A stretch of DNA of 64,000 nt from Cladopsammia gracilis (GCA_022457155.1 JAJGOT010000001.1:1759001-1823000), one strand, 5' to 3'; counted from the first letter of the stretch, positions 28,671 to 41,424 are shown. The notes: generated by a model from the sequence alone, not told the origin. Program-made: numbers and translations.

Positions 28671-30378
28671 AATTATTGTACTGATCCAGGTCAACAACTG
28701 GGAGATCCGGCACCTCTCAACGGTTTGTCGCTGTGGTCTTGCTGATATTTTATATTTTGGTATCAGGTTTTGCAATGCTTTTGCTACGATTATCAGTTGA
28801 GTGAGATACGAGCGAATTTTGGCAACAAAGTTTTGCCTTTAAGATTACGTTGCAAGGGTAACTTGCTATGTTTCCAACGGTAACAGTAAGAAAGGGCAAC
28901 AAGTTGGTTCGTTTCTCAGAATTTCGCGCGCTTTGTTACTGATGACGTCGATGACAGACAAGTAACCGTTGGAAACGTAACAAGTTGCCCTTGACAACAA
29001 CGTAATTGTAACGGCAACACCTTGTCGCTAAACTTCGCCCGTGCCTCACTCAACTAATAATCGTTGTAAGTCAAATTTATTTCTTGTTCCATTAGAGTCC
29101 AGTCCGGTTCCATGACTTTAAAGACAATTTCTATAATAACACTGTCCACTCTATATAGAATGGATTTCGAGACCGTTAATAACTCACCCATTTTAAAAGC
29201 CACGCTTCTGAACTGAAATGCATACTTGCTAACCACTAGGGTCTCATGCAAGCTCGCTTGATAATATCAAACCGCTTCAAAGAATACAAAAGAAAGCAAT
29301 CTGTATAATTACTTTTTCTAAATTTGAACAACAATTGCGACGTTGTTAACGGTTGAAGTTCTCGCATTTTAATTATGCATAAATGTTCATACGTTGATAA
29401 TTCGTTAATAAAACGACGGATCGATTGTCACAAAACTTGAGCGAACATTTTCTGTTCTAAGCCATGAAAAGTGTTCAAGTGTTGTGAAAATCGCTAAACA
29501 AACATCATGCAAATGAGGTCAACTTTGACCGTCAATTATGCAAAAGCAAACACTTCACCTAAAAAAAAAATGTTTCCCACAAATGCGCGAGGTCCTTTTG
29601 TCATGCTCAATGTAAAATGTTTGCTGCTACATGGTCTTGAAACGGTATAAAGAGAATAACATTACGGAGCATAAAACAGATGTACTTACCAGGACAAATA
29701 CTTGTACTGACGGGGACGTGCCGTTTGCACACCTAATTCTTTATAACTATACCTATCTTTCTAATCATATTAGATACAAAAATTGAAACTCGGCAGCAAC
29801 ATCTAATAGATCGCACGCCACAAGTTAGTGATGTTAATGATCCAATGCGTCAACATCACCTGATGTTACAATTTCTTTTTTGAGTCAAACTCGCCCTAAT
29901 TTTTTGACAACTGAAAAATGATGGAATGCCCCGTTGCTAGGTAACAAGAGAAGGTTAATAAACCAAACTTAGTTTAGATTAATCCTCGTTGTTTAAGTGA
30001 TGATCCAAGGCAAAAACCTTTAGAAAATGGTTTAAACTGTGGATGAAAATGATTCGAAAGAAAGCACATGAATAGAGTATCACGCAAAGTTATGTTTAAA
30101 GGTAACACAGCTTGTTTGTCTTCCTAAATAGCACAGTTGAAAGTAATAGTCAATCTTGCCCGCACATTGAATTTTTTATTGATCATGAATTGTTAATGAG
30201 GCTTTCAAATGCAAATTTCAAAAAACTGTAGAAAATTCAGATTTCGCTGCCCGAAAATAAAAAAGGATTTGTTTGAAAGGTAGTGATAGGAGCTTATCGC
30301 TGATATTAAAAAAAGTTGAGAAGGATAGAATAGCGGTCTGTGACGTCACTCCCCATACCCTACACTATATATACAACT
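28671..30378. other. No gene recognised
   Basis: AT-rich sequence with short unrelated ORFs. 'taacaaagttttgcc'-like words near 28820 and a reversed 'ggcaacaccttgtcgctaaa' near 29010 suggest a decayed foldback element. Confidence 0.4.
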
Positions 30379-30426
30379 CACTAGTGGTTGTATCTAATTT
30401 ACATTCCAGATACAACAACTAGTGTA
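30378..30426. repeat. Short hairpin
   Basis: cactagtggttgtatct, loop, agatacaacaactagtg: 17-bp arms with one mismatch, in a region with several more 'gtatat'/'gatacaac' fragments. Confidence 0.75.
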
Positions 30427-30688
30427 TCGGCACTATACAGTCACTCAGCTGCGCCTCGTGATTGTATATAGGCCGATACAACACTCCCGCTCATGTGGTG
30501 AACATTGCATACAGGTTTCTGCCGCCCTGCGTTTGCTAAAATACTGTATTATTGTTAAGTAGTACGTCAACCACAATGTTTTTCAAAACGCTTTTTTTTT
30601 TATTTTTAGTCAAACTTGACTTCATTTTAGTTGTTACTAAATTTCATCACAATCCCAAAACGGAAATTCCAAAATACTTTAGATTCAA

Positions 30689-31140
30689 ACAAGAGGCTCC
30701 AAGCAGCCTTTACACATGCGCATGCGTAAGAAAATTTTATGATATATTTTAAACATGATAAGGAGATGTCCGACCTGGAGATAAGTTACTCCTTTCATTC
30801 AGTCATCGTTCCTGCAAACCACGTTGTTTACTATTAAATGTATTGGAAATGAAGGCTGTACCACAATAAAGCCAGTGATTCTTCTAAGTCTTATATATAC
30901 CAAGCGTGAACATAGTAATGTATGTAGGGTTGTAGGAGATGCTGTCGTGACACGTAAGTAACGCTCTTTTACCGGAAGTGACAGTAGCCGGAAGTCACTA
31001 AACAGGAAGTGTAAATGGCGAAGACATGAACCGGAAGTGCACAATTTAAAATATGCGTGCATAAATTTGCATGCAAAATCGTGACACAAAAAATAAAAAT
31101 AACAAGAGGCTACACTTAGCCTATACTCATGCGCATGAGA
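30689..31140 (+). repeat. Dispersed GGAAGT-cluster repeat, copy 2
   Basis: Same order of blocks as copy 1; four GGAAGT sites at about 30970-31040. Ends with a second 'actcatgcgcatgag'. Confidence 0.85.
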
Positions 31141-33053
31141 CTCTAAGACGCGTTGATTGAAGTTACCAATTTTTCTGTGCTCGCTTTTAATATTTAATTT
31201 ATTGATTCCCGATCAAATCCACACTCGTCTATTACTTTTCAGACTTTTCAAGCCGTGAATAATTTCTGTTACATTTGAAAAGACTACTTACAGCATGTGG
31301 CCCACATGCTTTAAAAAGAAAATTGATAATCGATATAAAGACTTAGTTTTCCTGTGTTACTGAAAGCAATGCAACCGGTGTAAAATGGGTTATTCCAGAC
31401 CCCCCCCCCCCCCTCCCCGACGGATGCAATATTTTTTTGCCCCTCCCCCGCCCGGATTTCCCGGCCAGGCCGACCCACCCTCGCACCTTGATTTTTAACC
31501 CAGATACCACCTCCTGCCCGGATTATATTGCCATTAACTTTTTGTAGGCCCTAAATAAACAAGAAATTACATTCAGGAGATCCGGGATTTTTTAAAGTTT
31601 TCAAATCTTTGGTGATAATTGCTATGAATTGGTCAAACGTTTTGTAAATAAACGTTGCGTGACGCATTCACTAAAATCTCTCCGTGATTTTAAGACCAAA
31701 TCGAAATGAAATGTTTCCATAACTTAAAGCTGGTTCTTTAAAAAATGCTTTGATTTTGCCATCTATAATAAGTTTTTTCCAGGCTTCACAGTTTCTTTAA
31801 AGTGTTGTCGCAAATACACAGTTTTGATTTATGCAAATTTCATGAGAAACGGTAATTTGATACAGCAAGCTGTTTTCATTTGACCACTGAATCCAAAATA
31901 TATTTTCTATAAAAGGTCGAAACTTTTGAATGAAACTCATATTTCCTTGAATGAAAATGTCTTTCCTTTGATTAAAAGAATCAAACACCTTTCACAATTC
32001 AGTGATTTTCTGCTTCTGGAAGTCTTGGCGATTTATTGTATTCTAATTACTGCGCGGAACCGGCTAGCGTCTGCAAAAATATATATAAACATCACAAAAT
32101 AATTCAATTCAACAACTTATATTTTTTATGCTTTCTAAAATTGCCAACTTTTCCTGTGTAATAGAGTGCCAATCTTATCCGAAAAAATGATTCGCATAAT
32201 GCTTTCGCTAATCAAAAAAGCAGTTCTGAATGGTCAAAGGTACAGAAATGAAATGCTGGCGGCGTTTGAATCATGAGTTCGGATAGCTCATGGTCTGCAA
32301 ACAAACACTTCGATTCACAGCTCGATTTTTCACAAAACCATTTTCCATATCTTTGAAAACAACACTTGGCCACATTTGGTGAAACCTGTGCTTGGTAAAG
32401 CAGTAAAAAGAACGAGAAAGCGCCATTTACCTTTCCCACGGATCCAAAGCGCGCACGTACAAACAGAACTACCTTGACAATCGAGTCGTCCAATCCGAAG
32501 CTATCAGAACTGTTTCATCGTACAGCAATCGTGTGAAACTCGGCACAACCTTGCTCTTCGGAAAGTCGGACTTACTTACACAGGTGACAACATAGTGGTT
32601 ACTAGTAACCTAGTAACCACAAAAAGCAATAAAGTCAGTAAAAATCGACATTAATATGACACGCATTCCATAGTCCATAATCCACAGAAGTCCAGTCCCG
32701 AAGTCCATTTTTTTTTATTAAAGTTACGACGCTGTTTTGCCGTGTGTTTCTATTGATCTTTCTTTAAAAGTCTTGAAGTTACTCACCACAGGCTGCGAGG
32801 ACTGCTCCGACACAGACACTGTAAAGAATCGGCAGTAAAAAGGGGAATAAATTGACAATATGCTTACCAGTGCGAGAGATCCATGTTTGGCAATTTTGCC
32901 TTGGAAGAACTCTGATTAAAAATAGCTCTTAGTTTTTCATAATCGCGACAAATTCGGCCTCAAGTTGTATGCTGTGTATAAAAGCAACGTTCACCTCGAT
33001 GGGAGAAATACAGGACTGACTTATACAACAATAAGACCAAATGACGGAAAATG
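31141..33053. other. No gene recognised
   Basis: Contains a C-rich tract at 31400-31500 and a small palindrome at 32590-32622 (gtggttactagtaacctagt). No ORF with family resemblance. Confidence 0.45.
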
Positions 33054-33059
33054 TTTGTC

Positions 33060-33592
33060 ATGCGCATGCGTAAGAAACATTTGTCTTATATTTCAAAGTA
33101 CCATAAGAAAAGAAGCAATTTATATTTCAACATTTTAAACAAGATAAGACGTCCGACATGGAGAAGAGTTACTCCTTTCATTCAGTCATCGTACCTGCAA
33201 ACTACATTACTATTGAATGTTTTATAAAAGAAGCCTGTACCACAATGAAGCCAGTCATTCTTGTGACAATAATATATACCTGACGTGAACATTACTGATG
33301 TGAGTAGGGTTGTAGGAGACGCTGTCGTGACGCTTCAGTAACGATGTTTTGCCGGAAGTGAGGGTAGCCGGAAGTCACTAAACCGGAAGTATGAAGGGCT
33401 ATGAACCGGAAATGTACAATTTACAATATGCGTGCATTAATTTGCATGCAAAATCGTGACACAAAAAATAAAAAAAAGAAAAACGGAGGGCATTTTATAA
33501 CTCATTGCGCTACGCGCATGAGTAATAAAAATAAAAATAACAAGAAAAACGGAGCCGAAACCTTACCTTATGCCGCTTCGCGCATGAGTAAT
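33060..33592 (+). repeat. Dispersed GGAAGT-cluster repeat, copy 3
   Basis: GGAAGT sites at about 33353-33390 plus one altered (ggaaatg). The 3' end is doubled: 'cgctacgcgcatgagtaata' and then 'cgcttcgcgcatgagtaata' after another 'aaacggag' block. Confidence 0.8.
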
Positions 33593-33737
33593 AAAGGTCT
33601 TTACTTGGTATGAAAATGGATCAAATTCCATACAATCTGCATTCATAACGTTAACAAATATTCCCAGATCGGAAATACAGCTTTTTTCAACTGAAACACG
33701 TCTGTTTAGACATAATTAATGCTACTTGAAAAACATT

Positions 33738-34186
33738 AAAGGGATACTGTCCTGGCTGAAATATCGTGTTCATGATTATGGCCAGGAAGCTCTAGGAGCT
33801 TACTTTGAGATAACTTTATTATCTTGGAATTGGAAGAGACCATCGCCAAAAGTGATAGAAGCAAAGAAATATTAACTAAACAGACAAAAAACGGCTAAAA
33901 AAAGTAAAAAATTCACAAGAATGGTAAGTTTGATTTCTTGACCTTGCAATCCTGCACTTTTTCTCCAAACTACTGCTTCTGTTTTGTTCTATGGAATCTT
34001 TTTATCCGATTGAGTTGCATATTTGGTGGCATTTAGCAATATAACATGCAAATAAAAAGCGAAATTTTGCTATTTTGCACAGGGAACCCAAACGCTTTAT
34101 TAGCTATAACATATTAAATCATTCTTTATAGCTAATAAAGCGTTTGGGTTCCCTGTGTATTTCAGAAGGACAGTGTCCTTTTAATA
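33738..34186. mobile_element. MITE-like element, TTAA-type ends
   Basis: Left end ttaaagggatactgtcct, right end aggacagtgtccttttaa. A strong inner hairpin (acagggaacccaaacgcttt and its complement) lies at 34078-34161. No ORF. Confidence 0.65.
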
Positions 34187-34932
34187 TCTCTAAACATTTC
34201 TAATGAATCTCTTAGATTTTTCATAGGCTTATTGCAGATGAAACGACATATTTGTGTATTTTTTTAAAGCGATTTACCAGTTTGTAGAAAGATATACATT
34301 GCAAGACGTTTTAGTCCTATAATCTGTCTAGTGAAATTAGAGTGTGTCCTTTTAATGTGGATATCTCCTTACCATTAAAACCTAAAAATGTTTCGTTTGG
34401 CAAAACGTTTCTACTCTAAACGAGCTTCTATGCATCTAAATAACAACTCTCTTAGTTAAAGGATACCAATTGTAGCTTGGTTTAAACAAATGGAAAAAAA
34501 AATTAAGAGTTCAGTCAAACCTGCCCTCATTTCGGACTTTTTCAGTTGCTGTAACTCGCGGCAAAACGATGGTTAAAACTCGGGGCTAAAACCCTTATCA
34601 CAGTGCTCTCAAATGAAGGCTCTTGATCCGAGCATCTGATCCATGCGGTACTACAATGCTTAACAAAAATAAAGATTCCTTGTTTTCTTTTTTCTGTTTT
34701 GAAATGGAGTCGCTTTGACACAAAGAACATATATATGGCAATTAATTTAACAAAGAACAAATGGCAATTCATTTTATCTCTATATTGGAAGTAATATTAA
34801 CTCCTTCAAATGAGAAAATAAGTTCTAAACGACTATTAGCATTATCCGCTACTTTAACTTATCGGATTATAATATTTGTTGTTTTGATCAAGAACCTAGT
34901 AACTGTAGTAAATGCGATAAACTTAAGTTCTA

Positions 34933-36690
34933 AGGGAGCATTCATAATTTACCTAGGGGGGGGGGGGCTATGATGATTTTGAGGGGGGGGGTCACTACTT
35001 TTCCCTACTTTGATTAAGGGGGGGCTGTGGAAAATTGCCAATAAAAATTACATCGAGCATGGGGGGGGGGGGGGGGCACCCATTTTTTTCCCAGGAAAAA
35101 AAAAATGCAAATATGCTGTTGAACGCTCTTATAATTCCTGTCTTTTATTTAATGACAACAAATACAGAGCTTGGCCTACAGTATAAAACTTGACGCATGA
35201 CGCCCACTTCTTGTGCTGCAAGGTCTTTTTGCAAGTGGCTCAAATACACTCTAGTCACCCTCCTCACTCTCGCTCTCCTCACTCTCACTCTCTTCACTCC
35301 ATGTTTCCCCCAAGACAGTGTCGTCGCCTTCGTCATCATCCTCATCGTCATCATCATCGTCAACTGCTTCTGGCTCTTGTAACAGACGTTGCCCCGTGAC
35401 AGTCATTCTTCTCAGTGCCTCAGTCCTTGTATTTTTCAAATGGGTGGTAATTATTTCCAGTTTTTCTTTTTTCAGCTTTTTTTTTTCCAAGGCAACGAGT
35501 GTTTTTTCAAATATAAGTCAAGTTCTGAAACGTAAACTAAAAGGGAATTTAGGCCTCCAGTCAGAAGAAGTTCCGCCCAATTATATTCTTCATAGCTCTT
35601 CATTGCTCGCACGCGCCTCTTCTGAGCAGTTTCCTGAACTCTTAGTTTTTTGCAAAAAGAAAGGTGTTTTAAATGTTCTAATTAATTCTTGACCGGCTCC
35701 TCAGAAACCACAAAAGCTACAGAAAAGTCAGCTATCTCTTTTGCAGTCGCCAACTTTCCTTCTGCAAAAAATTTCTTAATTTGTGCCCTTGGCATAAAGT
35801 CGTCCACTGGTCGAGGCTTTCCATCCAAACAAGCAGTAGATTCAAAAACACTTTTATATCTGAATGTCTCAACATCTGGAAAAGGGCGCGGAATCCTACT
35901 GTCCATCACAGAACCAAGCCAGCCATTACCACATGAAACGCACTTTCTTCCTTTCTTTACAATGCAGGCATCCTTGATAAACTCCATGTATAGTTCTCCA
36001 ATATCATTATGATCATTAATATAGTCACAAATTTTGACAAAATAGTTATAGCCAGGTACATTACTTTTTGAATTGTCAGGTGCTTTAATGAAGTCATGGA
36101 GCTGGCTCCTGTTAAAAAAGAAAGCCTCCATATCCTTTTCAGTTACAAATGCCCTTATATAGCCTAAACAGATCTTCATTTAAAAACACTGCACTGACAA
36201 CTGGCCATGATCTATCAGATCATTAGCTTCTAAGAGACTACTTTCTCTCCAGTACCAATTCAGATAATTTAAGTTATTATCAGCCGATAATTCAATCAGC
36301 TTTCTCAGGAATGTCCAAAAAACATTTTTGAATTAAAATGCATAGAGATTTAATTGTACTGAACATTATATTTTCATTTCATTAGTGCAAGTTGTTACTG
36401 ATTTACTATGTTTATTACCAGTTAATAAAGCTCAGTAAGCACAGTATACCTTTCACAAGACTTTGAAATGGCTAAGGGTGAGTTAGACAAGTGGTACTTA
36501 TGTGCTGGGGGAGGGGGGGGCTATGATATTTTCTTTGATAAATCAGCATCGCTTGAGGGGGGGGGGGGGGGGGGGTCAGGAAAAAAATCCTGAGATAATG
36601 AGGGGGGGGGGGGGGGCTTTAAAAAATGAAAGAAAAAAAATTAAGGAAATCATCATAGCCCACCCTCTAGATAAATTATGAATGCTCCCT
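34933..36690. mobile_element. 1.76-kb transposon with G-rich subterminal runs
   Basis: Ends are gggagcattcataatttac and its complement 'gaatgctccc', flanked by TAA on both sides (3-bp duplication, as in PIF/Harbinger-type insertions). Long G runs with 'ggctatgat' lie inside both ends (34965-35080 and 36508-36618). It encloses a broken ORF on the minus strand. No DDE transposase was recognised. Confidence 0.7.
35251..36179 (-). pseudogene. Broken ORF of the 1.76-kb transposon
   Basis: From ATG at 36179, 165 codons run to a TAA at 35682-35684. The same frame continues without another stop (RVQETAQKRRVRAMKSYEEY then NWAELLLTGGL) for about 65 codons until an A-homopolymer near 35480-35490, where a +/-1 shift is needed to continue into a 79-codon frame ending in a run of D and E/S at 35251. 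Visible parts: a CVSCGNGW knuckle at ~80-87; a PRAQIKKFFAEGK helix; a SAP-like stretch (LDLYLKKHSLPW); a very acidic C-terminus. No family name can be given. One nonsense and one frameshift mean it is probably dead here. Confidence 0.6.
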
Positions 36691-37756
36691 AAAAGGGTCC
36701 AGTTTGCTCAACAGGCTTTTAGCGGCATTTACGTCGAATCGAACTCTTTGCGTGTGCAGCATTTTTTTCTAAAACAAAGAAATCGCGTTTGTTGGGAGGT
36801 CAGAAGAAAACAAAAAAATCATAGTGCATGTCAATATTTATGCACATTTAGATTGGGCGATGATTAAGTTGTTAACAAATGGTCATGGGTGGTTTATTTT
36901 TCCCGCAAAAGAGGTTGCCATAAAAATGCTCAGAAAAATATATGTCAAATGAAAAATACTACACTCGTATTTTAGTTTGATATTTGCTTTGAAAACACGA
37001 CAACAAAAACCGAATATTCAGCTCGCCGTTCGATCGTCGCAGAAAGATTAACTGAAGAAAGGAAGGAGACTGCGCGCAGACTAACAGAATCCAATAACAC
37101 AGTTCAGAATAACTATTCAATGTGAGTTATCACATGGATTGTGAATAATCCGCAACGGGTGCTAATGAAGAGCATAACCAACTCTTAACATAATCCCATA
37201 AGCTCTCAAGGTACTGATTGCTTTGTTCTGAATTATACAATCTGAAATAATTTGTAGTATTACGTAGAAAGCCTTTAGCGTGGTACAGATTTTTGTGTCA
37301 ATGAACAGGTTAGTGGTGGACGCATCGAACGAGATTCGAGTTGATTTTATCCTGTTTTTATTGGTTTGGTTTAACCATTAACACGGGCGAGATCATAACA
37401 ACGTAACTAAAGTATTTACCTGTTCATTATCAATATACGGACTCACATAAACGGTTCACATCATTATTTACTTTGCAGTCGATGAAAATAGCTTCAGTTT
37501 ATCCTCGGTGTTGGCGTTTTCCGGCAATGTAACTTTACAGGGATAAAACAGCGCTACCGTGATCAGATTTGGCTGGAGTAGATCAAGCCGGGATTAATAT
37601 TTCAATTATAGACAATACCTCAACCGAAAACAAGGATCGTCTTACCAAGTCTGAAGGTCACTTGAGTTAGCTCATTCGGAGGACTGTTTCCAGAAAATCG
37701 CGGCACTGGTTTTGGTTCATTTTCCTGGAGTTTGTTTTTCGCTTACAAAGCTGGAA

Positions 37757-38266
37757 ATGTCAAAGTGTTTTAAACCACTTCCACGAATACTGGAAGAGCG
37801 TGAAACAAACGGCGAGCCGCAATTGCCGCAAATACGAAAGGTTTCCTGGACCAGTAACAAGGTTTCTCAAGAATGGCTGAAGCGAGTGAACACTGAATTT
37901 GCGGTTAAACCTGTAATGGGGCTAATCGATTCTGCACCAGTTCCTGTCACCAGGCCAAAAACAATCAAGCCCTGGAAAATTAGCAACTATTATCGAGTAT
38001 GCTTCAACGATGTTCGCGTTGCCAGGAGTGTCAGTAGTGTGGAAGGCTTAAACGGGTGTAATGAGGGTTCAAGTTTCAAGGAGTCGCTAACCAAAAATTC
38101 ATCCTTATCGACTGCCGAAGAAACTTCAAGGCGTAAACCTGACTCAACGTACATCAGTTTGATAAGCGGGATCGCAAATAGTGCGTCTGTTTCCCAAATT
38201 ATATTATCTGGACAACATTGTAAAGAGTCTAACTGCAAGAGGCGACGGAAAGTGCCACCATTTTGA
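37757..38266 (+). CDS. 169-aa member of an unrecognised paralogous pair
   Basis: ATG at 37757 (ctggaaatgtc); the open frame extends upstream without a better start, so an upstream exon is possible. It shares with the gene at 44659-45759: PLPRILEE (there PLPRVIEE), SWTSNKVSQEWLKRVN (there NWTDSTISEEWLNKID), RRKPDSTYISLISGI (there IRKPDSSYILLISGF), and a terminal Cys/Lys/Arg cluster (CKESNCKRRRK). No signal peptide, no membrane segment, mostly polar and probably disordered. The RPRSNS motif of the longer paralogue is absent or degraded. No known domain recognised. The two genes face each other 6.4 kb apart, pointing to an inverted local duplication. Confidence 0.6.
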   Translation: MSKCFKPLPRILEERETNGEPQLPQIRKVSWTSNKVSQEWLKRVNTEFAVKPVMGLIDSAPVPVTRPKTIKPWKISNYYRVCFNDVRVARSVSSVEGLNGCNEGSSFKESLTKNSSLSTAEETSRRKPDSTYISLISGIANSASVSQIILSGQHCKESNCKRRRKVPPF

Positions 38267-38811
38267 AATGCATCATGATCATGCACATATCCAGGACTTA
38301 GACGAACACTAATGCACACAAATATCGCCAATGAACTGTTTAATTGGTTGGGCAAATAGATAGGTGGTTAACTGCTTAATTTTACTGTGATAACCATGTA
38401 TCATGTTTTTCTTACAAAATGTTAACAAGATTATCTTCATTCGATTAACGTACAGGAATTGTTTTTCTCGTCAAAATGTCTGACATTTGCAAATTGGGAC
38501 TGACTGTACACAAGCTAGGTCTGATTTAGTAATAACAATAAAAACTACACAGTAGCTTCTTAAGCTTCAATTCGAAATTCTCTGTTCTGTGAACCGGCTG
38601 TGACTCCAATTAGTTCGGCGATATAATCAAAGCATGTCATGTCAAAGGTTATGTTATTTTCCTTGAAATGTCGTCAACAAAACATCAATATCTTCGCTTT
38701 GGATCTGGTGAAATTACCAGCAATCCTCGTTTCAATTCTCATTAATAAACAATTATAATTACTCGGACGTGGACATCAGTGTTTTGCGGGTTCTAGCAAA
38801 ATTTTTCTACT

Positions 38812-38862
38812 TGTTTGTTCGTTTGTTTGTTTGTTTGTTTGTTTGTTTGTTTGTTTGTTTGT
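38812..38862. repeat. (TTTG)n microsatellite
   Basis: About eleven copies of gttt/tttg with one early substitution (ttcg). Confidence 0.95.
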
Positions 38863-38925
38863 AGCTAAACTCTCTCTATAAGGCGCACGAGTCAACTAGA
38901 GCTGGTCCCGAGAGTTCTTCTGGCT

Positions 38926-39330
38926 CCCCCCAGGGGAGGGGTACTCAACAAAGTTTTGTACGGGGATGCTCCGCCCAAAGGTCCTTATCCTTATCCTATA
39001 CCGTTTTTGACAGAAAAGGTACCCTTACCTTTCATTGAAAAACGGTACCCCTTTCATATAGCCTTTACGTGCGTCTGATATATTTTGAAAGGCGCTCTTT
39101 AAAATACTTAAATGGCAGTTTTCCCTACCCCTTTTTATACTTCAACTCGTGTTTTCCCTACCCTTTCCCATACTTCAGCTCGTGAAATCCATACCCTTTC
39201 ATATACCTCCAGCCTAAAAAAAGGTACCCCTTTCGGGCGGAGCATCCTAGTATAGCCCATTATAGCCCATTATAGGGAGTAACCCCCCTCCCTCCCCCCC
39301 CCCCCCCCCCTGGAAGGGGGTGGGGGTGGG
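38926..39330. repeat. Foldback element with G-rich ends
   Basis: Left: 'ggggaggggtactcaacaaa' and 'ggggatgctccgcccaaagg'. Right: 'cctttcgggcggagcatcc' and 'gggagtaaccccc', followed by long C and G runs. 'cccctttcatata' style words repeat inside. Confidence 0.65.
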
Positions 39331-39570
39331 GGTGGGTTCTGGCTTAGAGAGAAACTTCACTGTATCTGACCGAACCAATTTATGATGTTTTCATGGCAAC
39401 CAGGTTTTGATGGGCATGTTGAGATAAATGTTGAGTTTTCAAATCTCATCTACATCTGCATCTACATGATTTACTTGCAAAGTCCTAATGGAAATACAGC
39501 AAGTTTCAGTGCAAAGTGCGAAATGTAAATAATAGTGCAAATAAAAATCTATGATGATAATTATTCTAAC

Positions 39571-39815
39571 TTAGTCAAGGAGATAATCATTAACAGCTGC
39601 CTTAAAATTACTGGTCGAGGTCATGTTTATAATATGTGATGGTAAACTATTCCAACCATTAATTGTTCTGGGCCAAAAACTAAATTTGTATTCGTCACAT
39701 GTTGTTTGCGTTTGAATAAATTTCATTGGGTCAGAATATCTAGTTTTCCTTACAGTTTTATGTTTTGCATAGGGTGAGACATTTATCGCTGCTTGTACGG
39801 TATTTTTAATATTTT
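39571..39815 (-). pseudogene. LINE reverse-transcriptase C-terminal fragment
   Basis: Minus-strand frame ending TAA at 39571. It contains RKTRYSDPMKFIQTQTTCDE, then FSFWPRTINGWNSLPSHII and STSNFKAAVNDYLLD, the classic C-terminal end of CR1/jockey-type reverse transcriptases (W-N-S-L-P core). It is followed on the 3' side by a UTR with 'gtagatgcagatgtagatg' near 39445-39470, a typical simple-repeat tail. 5' truncated and non-functional. Confidence 0.8.
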
Positions 39816-40018
39816 AATATCTTTACAGCACTAGTCTATTTTAGCATCCTTTTGTTGTTTTTTTTCCATAATCCATGATGGCACTGATCCAAGATAATGA
39901 GTTAACCATTAAATGAATTGTTGGCTTTTGCACATTTTGCCTTTTTTGCTCCGGTAAAATGCTCATCTCAGGGCCTGATCGCACTACAATCAAAAACAAA
40001 AATTAGCCCGTGCAAAAA

Positions 40019-40339
40019 TGACTAGAATGGATATATACTCCAAAATCAGGTTGGATCACCTCAGACACTTAGAATTTATTTTAAATAAATTTTTAAGTGT
40101 AAAAAAGAAAATCTAAAATCCCCACTCAGGATTGAACCTGTGACCTCAGCTAGGCTTAGGCTTACATAGCCTACCGTACCACTGTACCACCTAGCTTCTC
40201 GGGTTGCTTAGTCCTAAATTTAACTATATAAACTGCTGCCCCTAACCTCAACTGAAAGCTAACCAGTTACTCCGTTATATAAGTCTCATTAAGGTGTCCG
40301 AGGTGATCCAACCTGATTTTGGAGTATCCATTCTAGTCA
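40019..40339 (-). mobile_element. tRNA-like foldback element, copy 2
   Basis: Ends tgactagaatggat and atccattctagtca, with 'aggattgaacctgtgacctc' (B box on the minus strand) inside. 'gtgcaaaaa' lies on both sides (left 40010-40018; right from ~40346), suggesting a 9-bp duplication. Confidence 0.75.
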
Positions 40340-40677
40340 CCACCTTGTGCAAAAAATTTCCAAAAATTTGAAGCCGCAAACGGAAGTTCCAAAAACAATT
40401 TACAATTTACATTTTACGGTCGCACTGTCCGTCTATGCTGTCGAAAACATACTCGTAATGACATAAAAACAAAAACATTCCACAAAACGCGTGTCCCGCT
40501 GGAAGCGGGTTCTTTTGTTTTCTTCGATTTTTTTCAAAACGGCCTGCCCCACCCATACACTACGGCGTTTTTGAAGTTTAACCGGAATTAGCAATGTTTT
40601 TCAAATTTGCGAAACACCCAGTCGCATTCGGAAACTTGATGTGAAGACAGATATTTGTCTGGTAGAGTCTACCTTCT

Positions 40678-41262
40678 ATAGCTCAGAAGGAGGTCGGACA
40701 CTTATTGCGAATTATATAACGTAATGTCGACACTTAGAATTTTATTTTCAATAAATTTTTAAATGTAAAAAAGAAAATCTAAAATCCCCACTCAGGATTG
40801 AACCTGTGACCTCAGCCAGGCTTAGACTTACATAGCCTACCGTACTACTGTACCACCTAGCTTCTCTGGCTGCTTAGTCCTAAATTTAACTACAGCTATT
40901 TCAATCAACGTTGTCGGAAGAAAAGTAAAAAGCCTATAAGCCAAGACCGCAAGGTGATATGGGTTTTAAAGAATAAATTTGTCAAAATCAGCGATGCCTC
41001 ACTCGTACAGAAACGAAAACACGGGGGTCAGCGTTTATAGTATTTTCTTCCATCTTCCTCCATCATATTGCACTGGCAACGGCGAAACTTAACAAATGCC
41101 CATACCACCTTGCGGTCTTGGCTTATAGGCTTTTTGCTTTCCTTCCGACAACGTTAATTGAAATAGCTGTATATAAACTGCTACCCCTAACCTCAACTGA
41201 AAGCTAACCAGTTACTCCGTTATATAAGTCTCAATAAGGTGTCCGACCTCCTTCTGAGCTAT
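40678..41262 (-). mobile_element. tRNA-like foldback element, copy 3, interrupted
   Basis: Ends atagctcagaaggaggtcgg and its complement, different from copies 1 and 2, but the same tRNA-like core (aggattgaacctgtgacctc). It is split at a TA by the MITE 40902-41171. Confidence 0.75.
40902..41171. mobile_element. MITE nested in copy 3, TA duplication
   Basis: Arms of ~70 bp begin cagctatttcaatcaacgtt and end with the complement; they include 'cctataagccaagaccgcaa'. Copies 1 and 2 show the uninterrupted site ('taactatataaact'), proving insertion at TA. Confidence 0.85.
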
Positions 41263-41292
41263 GGAATCTAGACTTTACCTTTTGGTCTTAAA

Positions 41293-41424
41293 GGCCCACT
41301 ATCACCCAAACTGCATTGCGAATTTGACGTAATCGAAAATTCCCGAAAGAGGCAATCACGAGCGAGCTCATCATTTGAAAACAAAAACAAACGACCGCAA
41401 AGCCGAATGGGTGATAGTGGGCCT
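41293..41424. mobile_element. TTAA-flanked MITE
   Basis: TIR aggcccactatcaccc, TTAA at 41289-41292 and 41425-41428, as in piggyBac-type insertions. A relative is at 43729-43883. Confidence 0.8.

Noticed and set aside
35145..35490. Acidic/histidine-rich frames on both strands near 35.2-35.5 kb
   Set aside because: Only the minus-strand frame continues the transposon ORF; the plus-strand one is its antisense shadow.
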